Part shown: piece after piece, positions 38,176 through 46,972 of the stretch | Layout: each line of letters begins with the position of its first letter | How positions within the stretch are numbered: the stretch's first letter is position 1 | Origin: Melioribacteraceae bacterium | Lineage (GTDB): Bacteria; Bacteroidota; Ignavibacteria; Ignavibacteriales; Melioribacteraceae | Length of the DNA stretch: 64,000 bases | Assembly: GCA_030584085.1 (NCBI GenBank) | Contig: CP129490.1 | Location: 1,521,511 to 1,585,510 of the forward strand | Direction: 5' to 3' | Made by a program: the position numbers and the translations under genes | The notes under the pieces: generated by a model | The model's input: only the letters and a program-made list of their open reading frames with translations | Told to the model about the DNA's origin: nothing | The model's database searches: none

Positions 38176-39066
38176 ATGAAAACACTCGGAATAAAAAAGA
38201 ACTTTCTAGCAATTGAAAAGGAAGTTTCGTCGTACGAAAAATCTAAAATTGTAATTCTCTCCGCACCGTTTGAAAAAACAGTAAGCTACGGAAAAGGTAC
38301 TGCTTCCGGACCAAAAGAAATTCTAAAAGCTTCACATTATGTTGAGTTTTATGATGAAGAACTAGACAGAGAATTAGTATTTGAAAAGGGCATAGCAACT
38401 TTACCGGAATTGAAATTCAAAAATGAATCGGTAAAAAAGGGAATCGAGAAAATTTATAAGAATGTTAAAAAGCTTATCGCCGATGGTAAATTTGTTGTGA
38501 CATTGGGTGGTGAACATTCATTATCATCAGCTCCGGCAAAAGCACATTTTGAAGCTTATGAAAATTTATCAGTTCTTCAAATTGATGCCCATTCGGATTT
38601 GCGCGATTCTTATAATGGTTCAAAATATTCACATGCATCAGTTATGGCAAGAGTTGCCGAGTTCACAAAAGATATAGTTCAAGTCGGTATCCGCGCTCAA
38701 TGTATTGAAGAATCGGTCTTTATCAGAGAAAATAACATTAAAACCTATTATGCACGTGATATTAAAAACGGTAAACACGGTGAAAATTGGCAAGATAAAG
38801 TTGTAAACGATTTAAAAGAAAATGTGTATGTTACATTTGATGTTGACGGACTTGATCCCTCAATAATCGCGGCGACGGGAACGCCGGAACCCGGTGGATT
38901 GTTATGGGATGAAACAATGAATCTTTTCAAGAAAATCGGTGAGAAGAAAAACATTGTCGGATTTGATGTTGTAGAACTCGCTCCTTCAAAATATCATGAA
39001 AGTTCAAGTTTTATGACTGCTAAGTTGGTTTACAAATTATTAAACTACAGTTTTCTCAATAAGTAA
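38176..39066 (+). CDS. speB: agmatinase/arginase-family ureohydrolase
   Basis: A 296-residue manganese enzyme. GGEHSLSS, QIDAHSDLRDSY and FDVDGLDPS supply the metal ligands. Agmatinase splits agmatine to putrescine and urea; the family also contains arginase and other ureohydrolases, and agmatinase is preferred on overall similarity. It follows the REP-like element and is 11 bp before nfeD on the same strand. No speA is visible. Confidence 0.85.
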   Translation: MKTLGIKKNFLAIEKEVSSYEKSKIVILSAPFEKTVSYGKGTASGPKEILKASHYVEFYDEELDRELVFEKGIATLPELKFKNESVKKGIEKIYKNVKKLIADGKFVVTLGGEHSLSSAPAKAHFEAYENLSVLQIDAHSDLRDSYNGSKYSHASVMARVAEFTKDIVQVGIRAQCIEESVFIRENNIKTYYARDIKNGKHGENWQDKVVNDLKENVYVTFDVDGLDPSIIAATGTPEPGGLLWDETMNLFKKIGEKKNIVGFDVVELAPSKYHESSSFMTAKLVYKLLNYSFLNK

Positions 39067-39077
39067 GTGAGGTAAAC

Positions 39078-40391
39078 ATGAGAAGGTTATTAACAATATT
39101 ACTCCTTCTCTTAAGCGTATCGATTTTTGGTCAATCTAAAAAAGTCTATTACGGAAACATTGAAGGTGATATCGATCTAGGTTTAGCCCCGTATGTTAAA
39201 CGAATAGTTGATGATGCGAATAAAAATTTTGCCGATGCCGTTATATTTAGAATAAATACTTTCGGCGGTAGAGTTGATGCAGCAACTCAAATCAAAGATG
39301 CTATACTCAACAGTAAAGTTCTTACAATTGCATTTGTTGATAAGCGTGCGATCTCAGCCGGATCATTAATCGCGCTTTCATGCGAAAAAATTGTAATGGT
39401 CCCGGGCGGTGCGATGGGAGCTACGACGGTGGTTGATCAAGCCGGTGCTAAGCAAGCGGAAAAAGTTCAATCTTATATGAGATCCGAAATGCGGGCGACT
39501 GCCGAAAGAAACGGACGACGAACCGATATCGCGGAAGCAATGGTTGATGAACGTGTCGTTATTGAAGGTCTGGTTGATTCAACACAACTTTTGACTTTAA
39601 CTTCGGAAGAAGCTCTAAAATATGGAATGGCAGATACGCTTATTGCAACCTTTGATGAAGTTTTAGCCGCATTTAATCTAGAGAACGCCGAAATTATCGA
39701 AGAAGAAACGAATTGGGGCGAAGACGTAGTTAGATTTTTATCACATCCAATTGTTTCTTCAATTCTAATTATGGTTGCAATGATTGGTCTTTTTACCGAA
39801 ATGAAAACTCCCGGCTGGGGTTTACCCGGCACTGCCGCATTAATTGCTCTCGTCCTTTTCTTCGGCTCGGGTTTAATTCTCGATTTAGTCTCTCTGCTTG
39901 AGATTATAATTTTTATAGTCGGGGTAATTTTACTTCTTATTGAAATTTTCGTGGTTCCGGGATTCGGTATATTTGGCTTACTCGGAATTGTGGCGGTTAT
40001 TGGAAGTTTATTCCTCGGTCTGCTTGCAGATTTTGAAATTGTTACGTGGGAAATGCTTTCGACAGCAATATTACAATTAGCCGTTGCATTTGTAGTTACT
40101 TTTATTGCAGCATATTTTTTATCAAAACTTTTACCCAAGACATCATTTTTTAGCCGATTGATATTACATGATAATATTCTTACTAGATCCGGTTATGCAA
40201 CCGAACCTGAAGCAAAGGAGTTAGTTGGGAAAGATGCTGAAGCGCTTACTGATTTACGTCCTTCCGGTACAGCACTAATTGACAACAAACGCATTGATGT
40301 TGTTACGGAAGGAGTTTTCCTTTCAAGAGGTACCAAGCTTGTTGTTATAAAAGAATCCGGATCAAAAGTTGTTGTAAGAGAAAAGAAATAG
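39078..40391 (+). CDS. NfeD-family membrane serine protease (ClpP-like, long form)
   Basis: A 437-residue protein: signal peptide ending near IFGQ, a ClpP/SppA-like domain with RINTFGGRVDAATQI and KRAISAGSLIALSC (Ser93 the likely nucleophile), four transmembrane segments at about 225-345, and a C-terminal OB-fold NfeD domain (GYATEPEAKELVGKDAEAL). Long NfeD proteases usually partner a stomatin (SPFH) protein that they cleave. No stomatin gene is adjacent here. ATG start 11 bp after speB. Confidence 0.9.
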   Translation: MRRLLTILLLLLSVSIFGQSKKVYYGNIEGDIDLGLAPYVKRIVDDANKNFADAVIFRINTFGGRVDAATQIKDAILNSKVLTIAFVDKRAISAGSLIALSCEKIVMVPGGAMGATTVVDQAGAKQAEKVQSYMRSEMRATAERNGRRTDIAEAMVDERVVIEGLVDSTQLLTLTSEEALKYGMADTLIATFDEVLAAFNLENAEIIEEETNWGEDVVRFLSHPIVSSILIMVAMIGLFTEMKTPGWGLPGTAALIALVLFFGSGLILDLVSLLEIIIFIVGVILLLIEIFVVPGFGIFGLLGIVAVIGSLFLGLLADFEIVTWEMLSTAILQLAVAFVVTFIAAYFLSKLLPKTSFFSRLILHDNILTRSGYATEPEAKELVGKDAEALTDLRPSGTALIDNKRIDVVTEGVFLSRGTKLVVIKESGSKVVVREKK

Positions 40392-40413
40392 GGTTGACGG
40401 TAAGGCCAACCCT
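40390..40413. terminator. weak hairpin between convergent nfeD and the DUF6263 gene
   Basis: The stem AGGGTTG/CAACCCT has a 10-base loop, overlaps the nfeD stop codon and lies in the 30-bp gap between convergent genes. No T-run follows on the plus strand; on the minus strand the T-run comes before the stem. It could be a simple read-through barrier. Confidence 0.3.
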
Positions 40414-40421
40414 GTAAAAAA

Positions 40422-41480
40422 TTAGTTTACTTTCAAAAGCTCAATAAAATTTCTATTAACTGAAAGATCCGATCTTCTAGCCGTTTCAGTTACGCCGCTT
40501 GGATTTTTTGCGGTTACTACTACATTCATTTCGGTTGTTGTAGTTAATTCTGATTTAATAACAATATTTTTCTCTATGTTAAAATAAGTTATTGCGTTAC
40601 CGTCAATTTTTGGTTCTTCAAATTGATATGCCGCTTCACCTTGTTTTATATATCCGTCACCTTCGTAAGTGACATTCAAATCAGTCGTAATCTTTGCAAC
40701 TAAATTATCGTCTTTTTGAACCACATCTCTCAGAGTACTTGTTGCAGTATTTGTTAGATTATAAAGTCCCATTGGCGATTCATAAACTAGATCCCAAGTA
40801 GAATCTATATTAGTTTCTTTTTCAGGTAAATATCTGAATAGTTGTTGAACTAATGGTTTCAATGCTTGTTCTTTCAACTGTGAGTTTATCTGCTCACGTT
40901 CTTCCGGTTTAATTGCGGGGGCTTGTTGAATCTCAAGATATCTATCAACTATTCCGGTGATATTATTTACTTCGACAATTCTTCCTTGATTGTTAATAAC
41001 GACATCAAATGATTGATTTGGAAGTGAGCTGTATTCGGCGAATTTTAAATTGGTCTGCTCGTCATTAATAGCTTTTGAATCAAATGAAACAACCTCACCG
41101 TTATAATTAGCGGAAATTTCAACTGACTCAATTGATATTTTGACACGAGTATTGTTATCTGCTTGACCTAGTGATTCTAAATTAAAAATATAATTTAGTG
41201 TCTGTGAAACTTCATTTGTTATAGTGGAATCGGCAATGATCTTTTGATTAGTTGTGGCGACTGAAGTCAACTTGTAGGTCATTTTCTGACCTTGCGGAAT
41301 TTCATAGTTTAATGCAAAAGCTTCGTTACGATCAATTCCGGAAGCCGCCTCAAATTCACCCGGAGCTTCAATCGAAGACTGACTTTCAGTATTGTCATTG
41401 CCGGATTCATTTTTTTTCTCATCACTTCCGCAGCTTATAAATATCATCAACGAAAGCAATAACACAAATAGTTTTTTCAT
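40422..41480 (-). CDS. lipoprotein of the DUF6263 type
   Basis: A 352-residue protein with a lipoprotein signal (FISC, Cys17), a low-complexity Asn/Glu/Ser linker to about residue 48, then a beta-rich body. NYEIPQGQKMTYKLTS and a run of paired strands match the DUF6263 pattern common in Bacteroidota; function unknown. It starts 10 bp after the NamZ gene stop on the same strand, so the two may be cotranscribed. Its linker suggests a domain held off the membrane. Confidence 0.75.
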   Translation of the reverse strand: MKKLFVLLLSLMIFISCGSDEKKNESGNDNTESQSSIEAPGEFEAASGIDRNEAFALNYEIPQGQKMTYKLTSVATTNQKIIADSTITNEVSQTLNYIFNLESLGQADNNTRVKISIESVEISANYNGEVVSFDSKAINDEQTNLKFAEYSSLPNQSFDVVINNQGRIVEVNNITGIVDRYLEIQQAPAIKPEEREQINSQLKEQALKPLVQQLFRYLPEKETNIDSTWDLVYESPMGLYNLTNTATSTLRDVVQKDDNLVAKITTDLNVTYEGDGYIKQGEAAYQFEEPKIDGNAITYFNIEKNIVIKSELTTTTEMNVVVTAKNPSGVTETARRSDLSVNRNFIELLKVN

Positions 41481-41490
41481 TTCTTTTCCT

Positions 41491-42708
41491 TTAATAAAGT
41501 AAATAGTTTTTTCTAATCTCTTTAAACTCTGCTAAGTCTTTCCCCCAAGAATCTATAATTTCATTAACAGATTTATTGGAATTAATAAAATCTTTTATTT
41601 TAGCATTTCCCCAAAGCAAATCAAAGTGAGAAGTAAACTCAAAATTATCTCCATATAATTGTTGTAATGTTGTCAACAAGGTCAAAGCAGTTTTTAATGG
41701 ATTATAATTTTCTCTACTAACTAATTTTAATTGAATACCTTCGCATATTTCGTTTTTATATTTAGGATTAGAAGCTTTATCCTCAATTGATACCGGAACA
41801 AATTCAATTGCTCTCAAAATAAAATCACCACTTAATATTGGAGTAAGTTCATCTTTCAACTTCTTGCTGTCTATAAACGGGGCACCAAAAATATGAAAAG
41901 GTGTATATGTTCCTCTTCCTTCAGAGATATTTGTTCCTTCAAAAAATACCGTAATAGGGTAGAGGAGAACGGATTCAAAATTTACAATATTCGGTGATGG
42001 ATCCCGCCAAGGCAATTCCAATTCATCCCAGAATTTTGACCTATCCCAATTTTGCATTTTTATAACTTTTAGATCAGCTTTTGGAGCTATTCTATCATTA
42101 AAAAATAAGGCAAGCTCACCGATCGTCATTCCATGTATAACCGGAATATTGTCAACACCGACAAATGACTTAAAATTATCTTCGAGAATCGGACCGTCAA
42201 CTAAAATTCCGCCAAGAGGATTCGGTCTGTCTAATACGATAATATCTACATTGTTTTCACCACATGCTTCTAAAAGATATAGCAATGAAGATATGTAAGT
42301 ATAAAATCTCGTTCCGATATCTTGAATATCGAAAATAATTATGTCAAGATCAGCCATCATTTGCGGTGTCGGTTTTTTGTTTGAACCGTAAAGGGAGTGA
42401 ATTTTTATTTGTTCAATTGTGGAATTTGGGATGACGACCCCCGCACCTTTTTGTAATTCGAAGCCGTGTTCTAATGCAAAAACACTTTGTATGGTTATGC
42501 CATCCAAATCTAATAATGCATCTATAAATCGCTCTCCGCTTGATAACGTTGCAGCAGTGTTTGTAACCACACCGATTCTTTTTCCTTTAATCAGGTCTAA
42601 GTGCTCGGTGAGCAGAACATCGTTACCAAGTTTAATCTTCTGTGCGTATAAAAAAGAAAATGCGGCAAAAAATATTGCCGCATAATTCAAAAATCTGTTA
42701 TTGATCAA
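41491..42708 (-). CDS. NamZ-like exo-beta-N-acetylmuramidase (DUF1343)
   Basis: A 405-residue exported enzyme of the DUF1343 family, whose characterised member NamZ releases terminal N-acetylmuramic acid from peptidoglycan fragments. GKRIGVVTNTAATLSSG, FALEHGFELQKGAG, FDIQDIGTRFYTY and DRPNPLGG are hallmarks. The signal peptide ends near LYAQ. The start is TTG 42708 and lacks a ribosome site. The codons for the signal peptide form a terminator-shaped hairpin (42650-42683), so the start or its regulation is open. It follows ndk on the same strand. Confidence 0.85.
   Translation of the reverse strand: MINNRFLNYAAIFFAAFSFLYAQKIKLGNDVLLTEHLDLIKGKRIGVVTNTAATLSSGERFIDALLDLDGITIQSVFALEHGFELQKGAGVVIPNSTIEQIKIHSLYGSNKKPTPQMMADLDIIIFDIQDIGTRFYTYISSLLYLLEACGENNVDIIVLDRPNPLGGILVDGPILEDNFKSFVGVDNIPVIHGMTIGELALFFNDRIAPKADLKVIKMQNWDRSKFWDELELPWRDPSPNIVNFESVLLYPITVFFEGTNISEGRGTYTPFHIFGAPFIDSKKLKDELTPILSGDFILRAIEFVPVSIEDKASNPKYKNEICEGIQLKLVSRENYNPLKTALTLLTTLQQLYGDNFEFTSHFDLLWGNAKIKDFINSNKSVNEIIDSWGKDLAEFKEIRKNYLLY
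42650..42683 (-). terminator. terminator-shaped hairpin inside the namZ signal-peptide codons
   Basis: On the minus strand, ATGCGGCAA-TATTTT-TTGCCGCAT (9-bp perfect stem, 6-base loop) runs into TTTCTTTTTTAT. It lies 45 bp after the ndk stop, where an ndk terminator would be expected, but within codons about 9-20 of the NamZ-like gene. It may end most ndk transcripts and limit expression of namZ. Confidence 0.6.
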
Positions 42709-42727
42709 AGTAAAAATCCGAATAAAA

Positions 42728-43159
42728 TTAAAATCCGTTTATATCTAACAATTCTTTTCTTGTGAAGAAATGAGAAATTTCTTTAGCTGCGTTTTCATCG
42801 GAATCCGATCCGTGAACTATATTTTGTTCGATGTTTTCAGCATACATTTTTCTGATTGTTCCTTCAGCAGCTTTTGATGGATCGGTTGCACCGATTAATT
42901 TTCTGAATTCCTCAACTGCATTTTCTTTTTCCAATGCGATCGGTACACATGGTCCGCTTGTCATATACTCCAACAAATCATTATAGAAAGGTCTTTCTTT
43001 ATGAATTTCATAGAACCCGCCGGCTGAATCTTTTGTCAATCTAACCATCTTCATTCCTAATACTTTGAATCCGGCATCTTGTATGTGCGATACAACTTTT
43101 CCGATCAGATTTTTTCTTACACAGTCAGGTTTCAATATTGCTAATGTTCTGTTACTCAC
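42728..43159 (-). CDS. ndk: nucleoside diphosphate kinase
   Basis: A 143-residue enzyme that balances NTP and dNTP pools by transferring phosphate through His116 ([12 protein letters not shown]). [29 protein letters not shown] and [12 protein letters not shown] are family signatures, and the length is standard. It reads toward the NamZ-like gene with a terminator-like hairpin between. The gap upstream of it carries an inverted-repeat element at 43191-43290. Confidence 0.97.
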   Translation of the reverse strand: MSNRTLAILKPDCVRKNLIGKVVSHIQDAGFKVLGMKMVRLTKDSAGGFYEIHKERPFYNDLLEYMTSGPCVPIALEKENAVEEFRKLIGATDPSKAAEGTIRKMYAENIEQNIVHGSDSDENAAKEISHFFTRKELLDINGF

Positions 43160-43190
43160 TATCTAACTCCTTTGGTTTATATCTATTTTG

Positions 43191-43290
43191 TCATTCTGAG
43201 GAGTGATGATTTTTATCGCGACGAAGAATCTCACTTTATCTTTTATAAAATTCTCGCGACATTCATTCCGCTATGTTTAACTCAGAATGA
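43191..43290. repeat. 100-bp element with perfect 10-bp terminal inverted repeats
   Basis: TCATTCTGAG at the left end matches CTCAGAATGA at the right end exactly. Inside are GCGACGAAGAATCTC and TCTCGCGACATTC, which carry smaller repeats (GCGAC). The size and ends look like a small MITE or REP-type sequence. No target-site duplication is visible. It fills most of the ndk-sucD gap. Confidence 0.55.
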
Positions 43291-43306
43291 TTATTAATTA
43301 ACTTAT

Positions 43307-44233
43307 TTATTTCTTCTTATTTTTCTTTTTTGCTTTGCTCTTTTTTTTCTTATCACCGTAAAATTCATCAAGTGCTTCTTTCATTTTAATACCGATTTCA
43401 GCCGGACTTAACGCAACTTTTATTCCTGCTTTTTTCATCGCTTTGATTTTTTCATCAGCTGTTCCTTTACCACCGGAAATAATTGCACCGGCATGACCCA
43501 TTCTTCTTCCGGGAGGTGCCGTTCTACCGGCAATAAATCCAACTACAGGCTTGTTAACATATTTTTTAACATAAGCTGCTGCTTCTTCTTCTGCACTTCC
43601 GCCGATTTCACCGATCATTACTATTCCTTCGGTATTCGGATCTTCATTGAACAATTTTATAATATCTATAAATTGAGAACCGATAATCGGATCACCACCA
43701 ATACCAACGCAAGTAGATTGTCCGATTTTCAAATCACTTAATTGTTTTACTGCTTCGTAAGTTAATGTTCCGCTTCTTGAAACAACACCGACTTTACCTT
43801 TACGATGAATGAATCCCGGCATAATTCCGATCTTTGCTTTTCCGGGTGATATTATACCCGGACAGTTCGGACCAATTAATCGCACATCCATATTTTTAAT
43901 TGAATTATAAACCTTAGTCATATCTTTTACTGGTATGCCTTCGGTGATACATATTATTAATTTTACACCGGCATTTGCTGCTTCTAAAATTGCATCGGCT
44001 GCAAAACCGGGTGGCACAAAGATAACCGATGCTTCAGCTTTCTTTTTTTCAACCGCATCCGCAACAGTATTAAATACTGGAATACCTTGAAATTTGGTTC
44101 CGCCTTTACCGGGAGTTACACCGGCAACAACATTTGTCCCGTATTCAACCATTTGACCGGTATGAAAAGAACCTTCACCACCGGTGATTCCTTGAACTAC
44201 AACTCTTGTTTTTTTGTCGAGTAGAATACTCAT
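43307..44233 (-). CDS. sucD: succinate-CoA ligase alpha subunit
   Basis: A 308-residue subunit with the CoA-binding Rossmann start [15 protein letters not shown] and the phosphohistidine His247 (RRMGHAGAI). With SucC it makes ATP or GTP and succinate from succinyl-CoA in the TCA cycle. sucC is not next to it. The C-terminus extends the usual ~290 residues with a Lys-rich tail ([14 protein letters not shown]), encoded by A-rich DNA. It is transcribed after the gatA operon terminator, from its own promoter. Confidence 0.95.
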   Translation of the reverse strand: MSILLDKKTRVVVQGITGGEGSFHTGQMVEYGTNVVAGVTPGKGGTKFQGIPVFNTVADAVEKKKAEASVIFVPPGFAADAILEAANAGVKLIICITEGIPVKDMTKVYNSIKNMDVRLIGPNCPGIISPGKAKIGIMPGFIHRKGKVGVVSRSGTLTYEAVKQLSDLKIGQSTCVGIGGDPIIGSQFIDIIKLFNEDPNTEGIVMIGEIGGSAEEEAAAYVKKYVNKPVVGFIAGRTAPPGRRMGHAGAIISGGKGTADEKIKAMKKAGIKVALSPAEIGIKMKEALDEFYGDKKKKSKAKKKNKKK

Positions 44234-44335
44234 ATTATTTCCCGTTTATTTTTTACTAAAATTAGAATTATTAACTAAGCAAGTTATAAAAAATTGATAA
44301 ATTTTACTTCGCTATTTGAGTTCGTCAGGAATCTT

Positions 44336-44368
44336 AAAAGCCCAACTTTTTCAAAAAGTTGGGCTTTT
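44336..44368 (-). terminator. intrinsic terminator of the psd-gatA operon
   Basis: A near-perfect stem AAAAGCCCAACTTTTT/AAAAAGTTGGGCTTTT with a one-base loop centre; the stem ends supply the T-run on either strand. It lies just downstream of the gatA stop and before sucD. Confidence 0.85.
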
Positions 44369-44388
44369 ACCTTTTACTTTGGTAAACT

Positions 44389-45795
44389 TCATTTTGTCAT
44401 TTGCTCTGCAATTTTTAGTAGTTTTTCTTCCATAAAATGCGGCGCCATAAATTGTATTCCTACCGGAAAAGAATCCTTCTCTTTCCATGGAATACTGATT
44501 GCCGGAATACCGGTTAAATTTGCAGATACAGTATAAATATCACCTAGATACATTTGAAGCGGATTATTAACAGTTTCACCAATTTTGTATGCTGGTGTTG
44601 GCGCTGTTGGAGATATTATCAAATCAACTTTTTCAAATGCTCTATCGAAATCTTCTTTTATCAATCGCCGGACTTTTTGAGCTTTTGTATAATATGCATC
44701 ATAATATCCCGATGAAAGCACATAAGTCCCCAACATAATTCTTCGTTTTACTTCTTTCCCGAATCCTTCTGTTTTTGTCTTATCATACAATTCGTCGAAT
44801 GATTTGATTTCTTTACTTCTTAATCCATAACGCACACCGTCAAATCTTGCCAAATTTGCCGATGCTTCGGCAGTGACTAAAATATAATATGTGGCAATCG
44901 TAAATTCTGAGTGGGGAAGTGAAATATCAACTATTTCATGCCCGAGATTTTTGAGCTTGTCAATTGATGAATCAATTGCAGCTATAACATTTTCGTCAAG
45001 TCCTTCGACAAAATATTCCTTTGGAACACCAATTTTTAGATATCCATCTAAAGAATTTTTTTCAACACTGTAAGAATCAATGTCAACGGATGTAGAATCA
45101 AGATCATCTTTCCCGGTTAAAACATCGAGCAATAATTCTAAGTCTTGCTGATTCTTTGTAATCGGCCCAACACAATCAAATGATGATCCATATGCTGTCA
45201 GTCCGTAACGTGAAACTCTGCCGTATGTCGGTTTCAAACCAAAAGTTCCGGTAAAAGCCGCCGGTTGTCTAATTGAACCGCCGGTATCCGTCCCGATTGC
45301 AGCATCGCAAAGATTTGCAGCGACTGCTGCAGCCGAACCACCGCTTGAACCACCCGGGACTCTAGTTCTATCAAGTGGATTTAACACAGCTCCGAATGCA
45401 GAATTTTCGTTGGTAGAACCCATTGCGAATTCATCACAATTTGTTTTCCCGATTATTATTGCATCCTCATCGATCAATTTTTGAATTGAAGTGGCTGTGT
45501 AAACTGATTCAAATCCGTTCAATATTTTTGATGAGCAGGTGAGAGGTTTGTCTTTAATTGCTAGTAAATCTTTAACCGCTATTACCATCCCGGCAAGTTT
45601 GCCGTGATTCCCGCTTAATATTTTCTGCTCGATTAACTTTGCATTCTCAATCGCATCTTCAAATACAAAGTTAAAGGCGTTTATATCCTTTTGATTAGAA
45701 ATATGATTCAAAAAAAACTCAACATTCTCCACGAGAGATAGTTGAGCTTTTCGAATTAATTCAAGTTTTTCAGTGTGATTTTTATACAACAGCAC
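44389..45795 (-). CDS. gatA: Asp-tRNA(Asn)/Glu-tRNA(Gln) amidotransferase subunit A
   Basis: A 468-residue amidase-family subunit that frees ammonia from glutamine for transamidation of Glu-tRNA(Gln) and Asp-tRNA(Asn). The catalytic Lys75, Ser150 (PGGSSGGSAAAVAA) and Ser174 (TDTGGSIRQPA) match the GatA triad with a constant offset of 4 from the S. aureus numbering. gatB and gatC are not in the window. It is the last gene of the operon, 7 bp after tatA, and ends at a terminator. Confidence 0.95.
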   Translation of the reverse strand: MLLYKNHTEKLELIRKAQLSLVENVEFFLNHISNQKDINAFNFVFEDAIENAKLIEQKILSGNHGKLAGMVIAVKDLLAIKDKPLTCSSKILNGFESVYTATSIQKLIDEDAIIIGKTNCDEFAMGSTNENSAFGAVLNPLDRTRVPGGSSGGSAAAVAANLCDAAIGTDTGGSIRQPAAFTGTFGLKPTYGRVSRYGLTAYGSSFDCVGPITKNQQDLELLLDVLTGKDDLDSTSVDIDSYSVEKNSLDGYLKIGVPKEYFVEGLDENVIAAIDSSIDKLKNLGHEIVDISLPHSEFTIATYYILVTAEASANLARFDGVRYGLRSKEIKSFDELYDKTKTEGFGKEVKRRIMLGTYVLSSGYYDAYYTKAQKVRRLIKEDFDRAFEKVDLIISPTAPTPAYKIGETVNNPLQMYLGDIYTVSANLTGIPAISIPWKEKDSFPVGIQFMAPHFMEEKLLKIAEQMTK

Positions 45796-45802
45796 TTTTT
45801 GA

Positions 45803-46006
45803 TTATTCGTTTTTGTCTTTAACTTCTTTTTTAACTTCTTTATCCGTTGTTTTTATATCATCTTCAACATCACGGACAGCCTTTTTGAATTCCTTCATCC
45901 CTTTTCCGATACCTTGAGCGAGTTCGGGAATTTTTTTAGCACCGAATAAAATCAAAATTGCTAATACGATTAATATTATTTCAGTTGCGCCTAAACTTCC
46001 AAACAT
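45803..46006 (-). CDS. tatA: Sec-independent translocase protein TatA/TatE
   Basis: A 67-residue protein with one transmembrane helix at about residues 6-22, the FGxKKIPELAQGIGKGMKEF amphipathic region typical of TatA, and a charged Lys/Glu/Asp tail. It forms the pore-like component for folded, twin-arginine proteins. It sits between purQ and gatA with gaps of 11 and 7 bp. tatC is not in the window. Confidence 0.93.
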   Translation of the reverse strand: MFGSLGATEIILIVLAILILFGAKKIPELAQGIGKGMKEFKKAVRDVEDDIKTTDKEVKKEVKDKNE

Positions 46007-46017
46007 AATTCACCTCA

Positions 46018-46713
46018 TTAATTAAATAAACTATTTGCAATCGACTTAAAGATAAGCTGACCGTCTGTCTTTCTCAATATCGGGTCGCATGCATTTTCCG
46101 GATGGGGCATAAGTCCCATTACATTTTGTTTCTTGTTCATTATACCGGCAATGTTGCTAATTGATCCGTTTGGATTATATTCATTGCTGACTTTGCCGTT
46201 TTTAGAAGAATATCTAAATATTATTTGCCCGTTCTTCTCTAATTCGGTCACGGTTTTTACATCTGCGTAATAGTTTCCTTCGCCATGTTTAATAGGAATC
46301 TTAATCGGATCTTTGTCGATTGAGTTGGTAAACGGTGTATTTTTATTCTCGACTTTCAAATAAATATCCTTGCAAACAAATTTTAGTGATTCATTTACTT
46401 GCATTGTTCCGGGAAGTAATCCTGCTTCAAGTAAGATCTGAAAACCGTTGCATATACCGAGAACAATTCCACCTTTTTCCGCAAATTCTGTAACTTGATC
46501 CATAATTGGTGAGAACTTCGCAATTGCACCTGTTCTGAGATAATCACCGTATGAAAATCCACCAGGTAAAACTATCACATCTATTCCATTGAACGAAGTA
46601 TCCTTGTGCCATAAGAATTCCGCATCAAAGTCTAAAACTTTTTTAATTGCATAGAAAGCATCATAATCACAATTTGAACCGGGAAAAGTAACTACTCCGA
46701 ATTTTGGTTTCAT
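46018..46713 (-). CDS. purQ: phosphoribosylformylglycinamidine synthase subunit PurQ
   Basis: A 231-residue glutaminase subunit of the three-part FGAM synthase. Nucleophile Cys88 (LGICNGFQ) and the MPHPENACDP end with the catalytic His/Glu mark the class I amidotransferase. VVTFPGSNCDYDAF is the usual start. It overlaps purS by 4 bases (ATGA), so PurS and PurQ are coupled. purL is not in the window. Confidence 0.96.
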   Translation of the reverse strand: MKPKFGVVTFPGSNCDYDAFYAIKKVLDFDAEFLWHKDTSFNGIDVIVLPGGFSYGDYLRTGAIAKFSPIMDQVTEFAEKGGIVLGICNGFQILLEAGLLPGTMQVNESLKFVCKDIYLKVENKNTPFTNSIDKDPIKIPIKHGEGNYYADVKTVTELEKNGQIIFRYSSKNGKVSNEYNPNGSISNIAGIMNKKQNVMGLMPHPENACDPILRKTDGQLIFKSIANSLFN

Positions 46714-46961
46714 TTTACTTTTTCCAGGCGAAATTCAAAATCTTCCATGATGGGATTAGAAAGAAGTTTCTCACTGTATTCTTTTACTTCCTTTTCAGCG
46801 GATTTTTCATCATTTGTATCGATGTTGAACTCAATATATTTCCCGATTCGAGTTCCGGAAACATTATTAAATCCAAGCAATTTTGCGCCTTGTTCGGCGG
46901 CCTTACCTTGCGGATCCAAAATTTTTGGTCTTCTTTTTACTATAACCGTGGCTTTATACAA
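46710..46961 (-). CDS. purS: phosphoribosylformylglycinamidine synthase subunit PurS
   Basis: An 83-residue subunit that bridges PurQ and PurL. KATVIVKRRPKILDPQGKA opens the family fold, and VSGTRIGKYIEFNID is the second typical block. The size is standard. It overlaps purQ by 4 bases and follows pssA with an 11-bp gap. Confidence 0.95.
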   Translation of the reverse strand: MYKATVIVKRRPKILDPQGKAAEQGAKLLGFNNVSGTRIGKYIEFNIDTNDEKSAEKEVKEYSEKLLSNPIMEDFEFRLEKVK

Positions 46962-46972
46962 AATTTATCCTT

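Noticed and set aside
39473-40138. 221-codon frame antisense to nfeD
   Set aside because: The real gene has signal peptide, protease motif and membrane segments in the other frame. The antisense frame is low-complexity Ser/Thr/Ile.
40390-40413. Hairpin after nfeD as a strong terminator
   Set aside because: The stem is good, but no T-run follows on either strand in the right place. It was kept only as a low-confidence feature.
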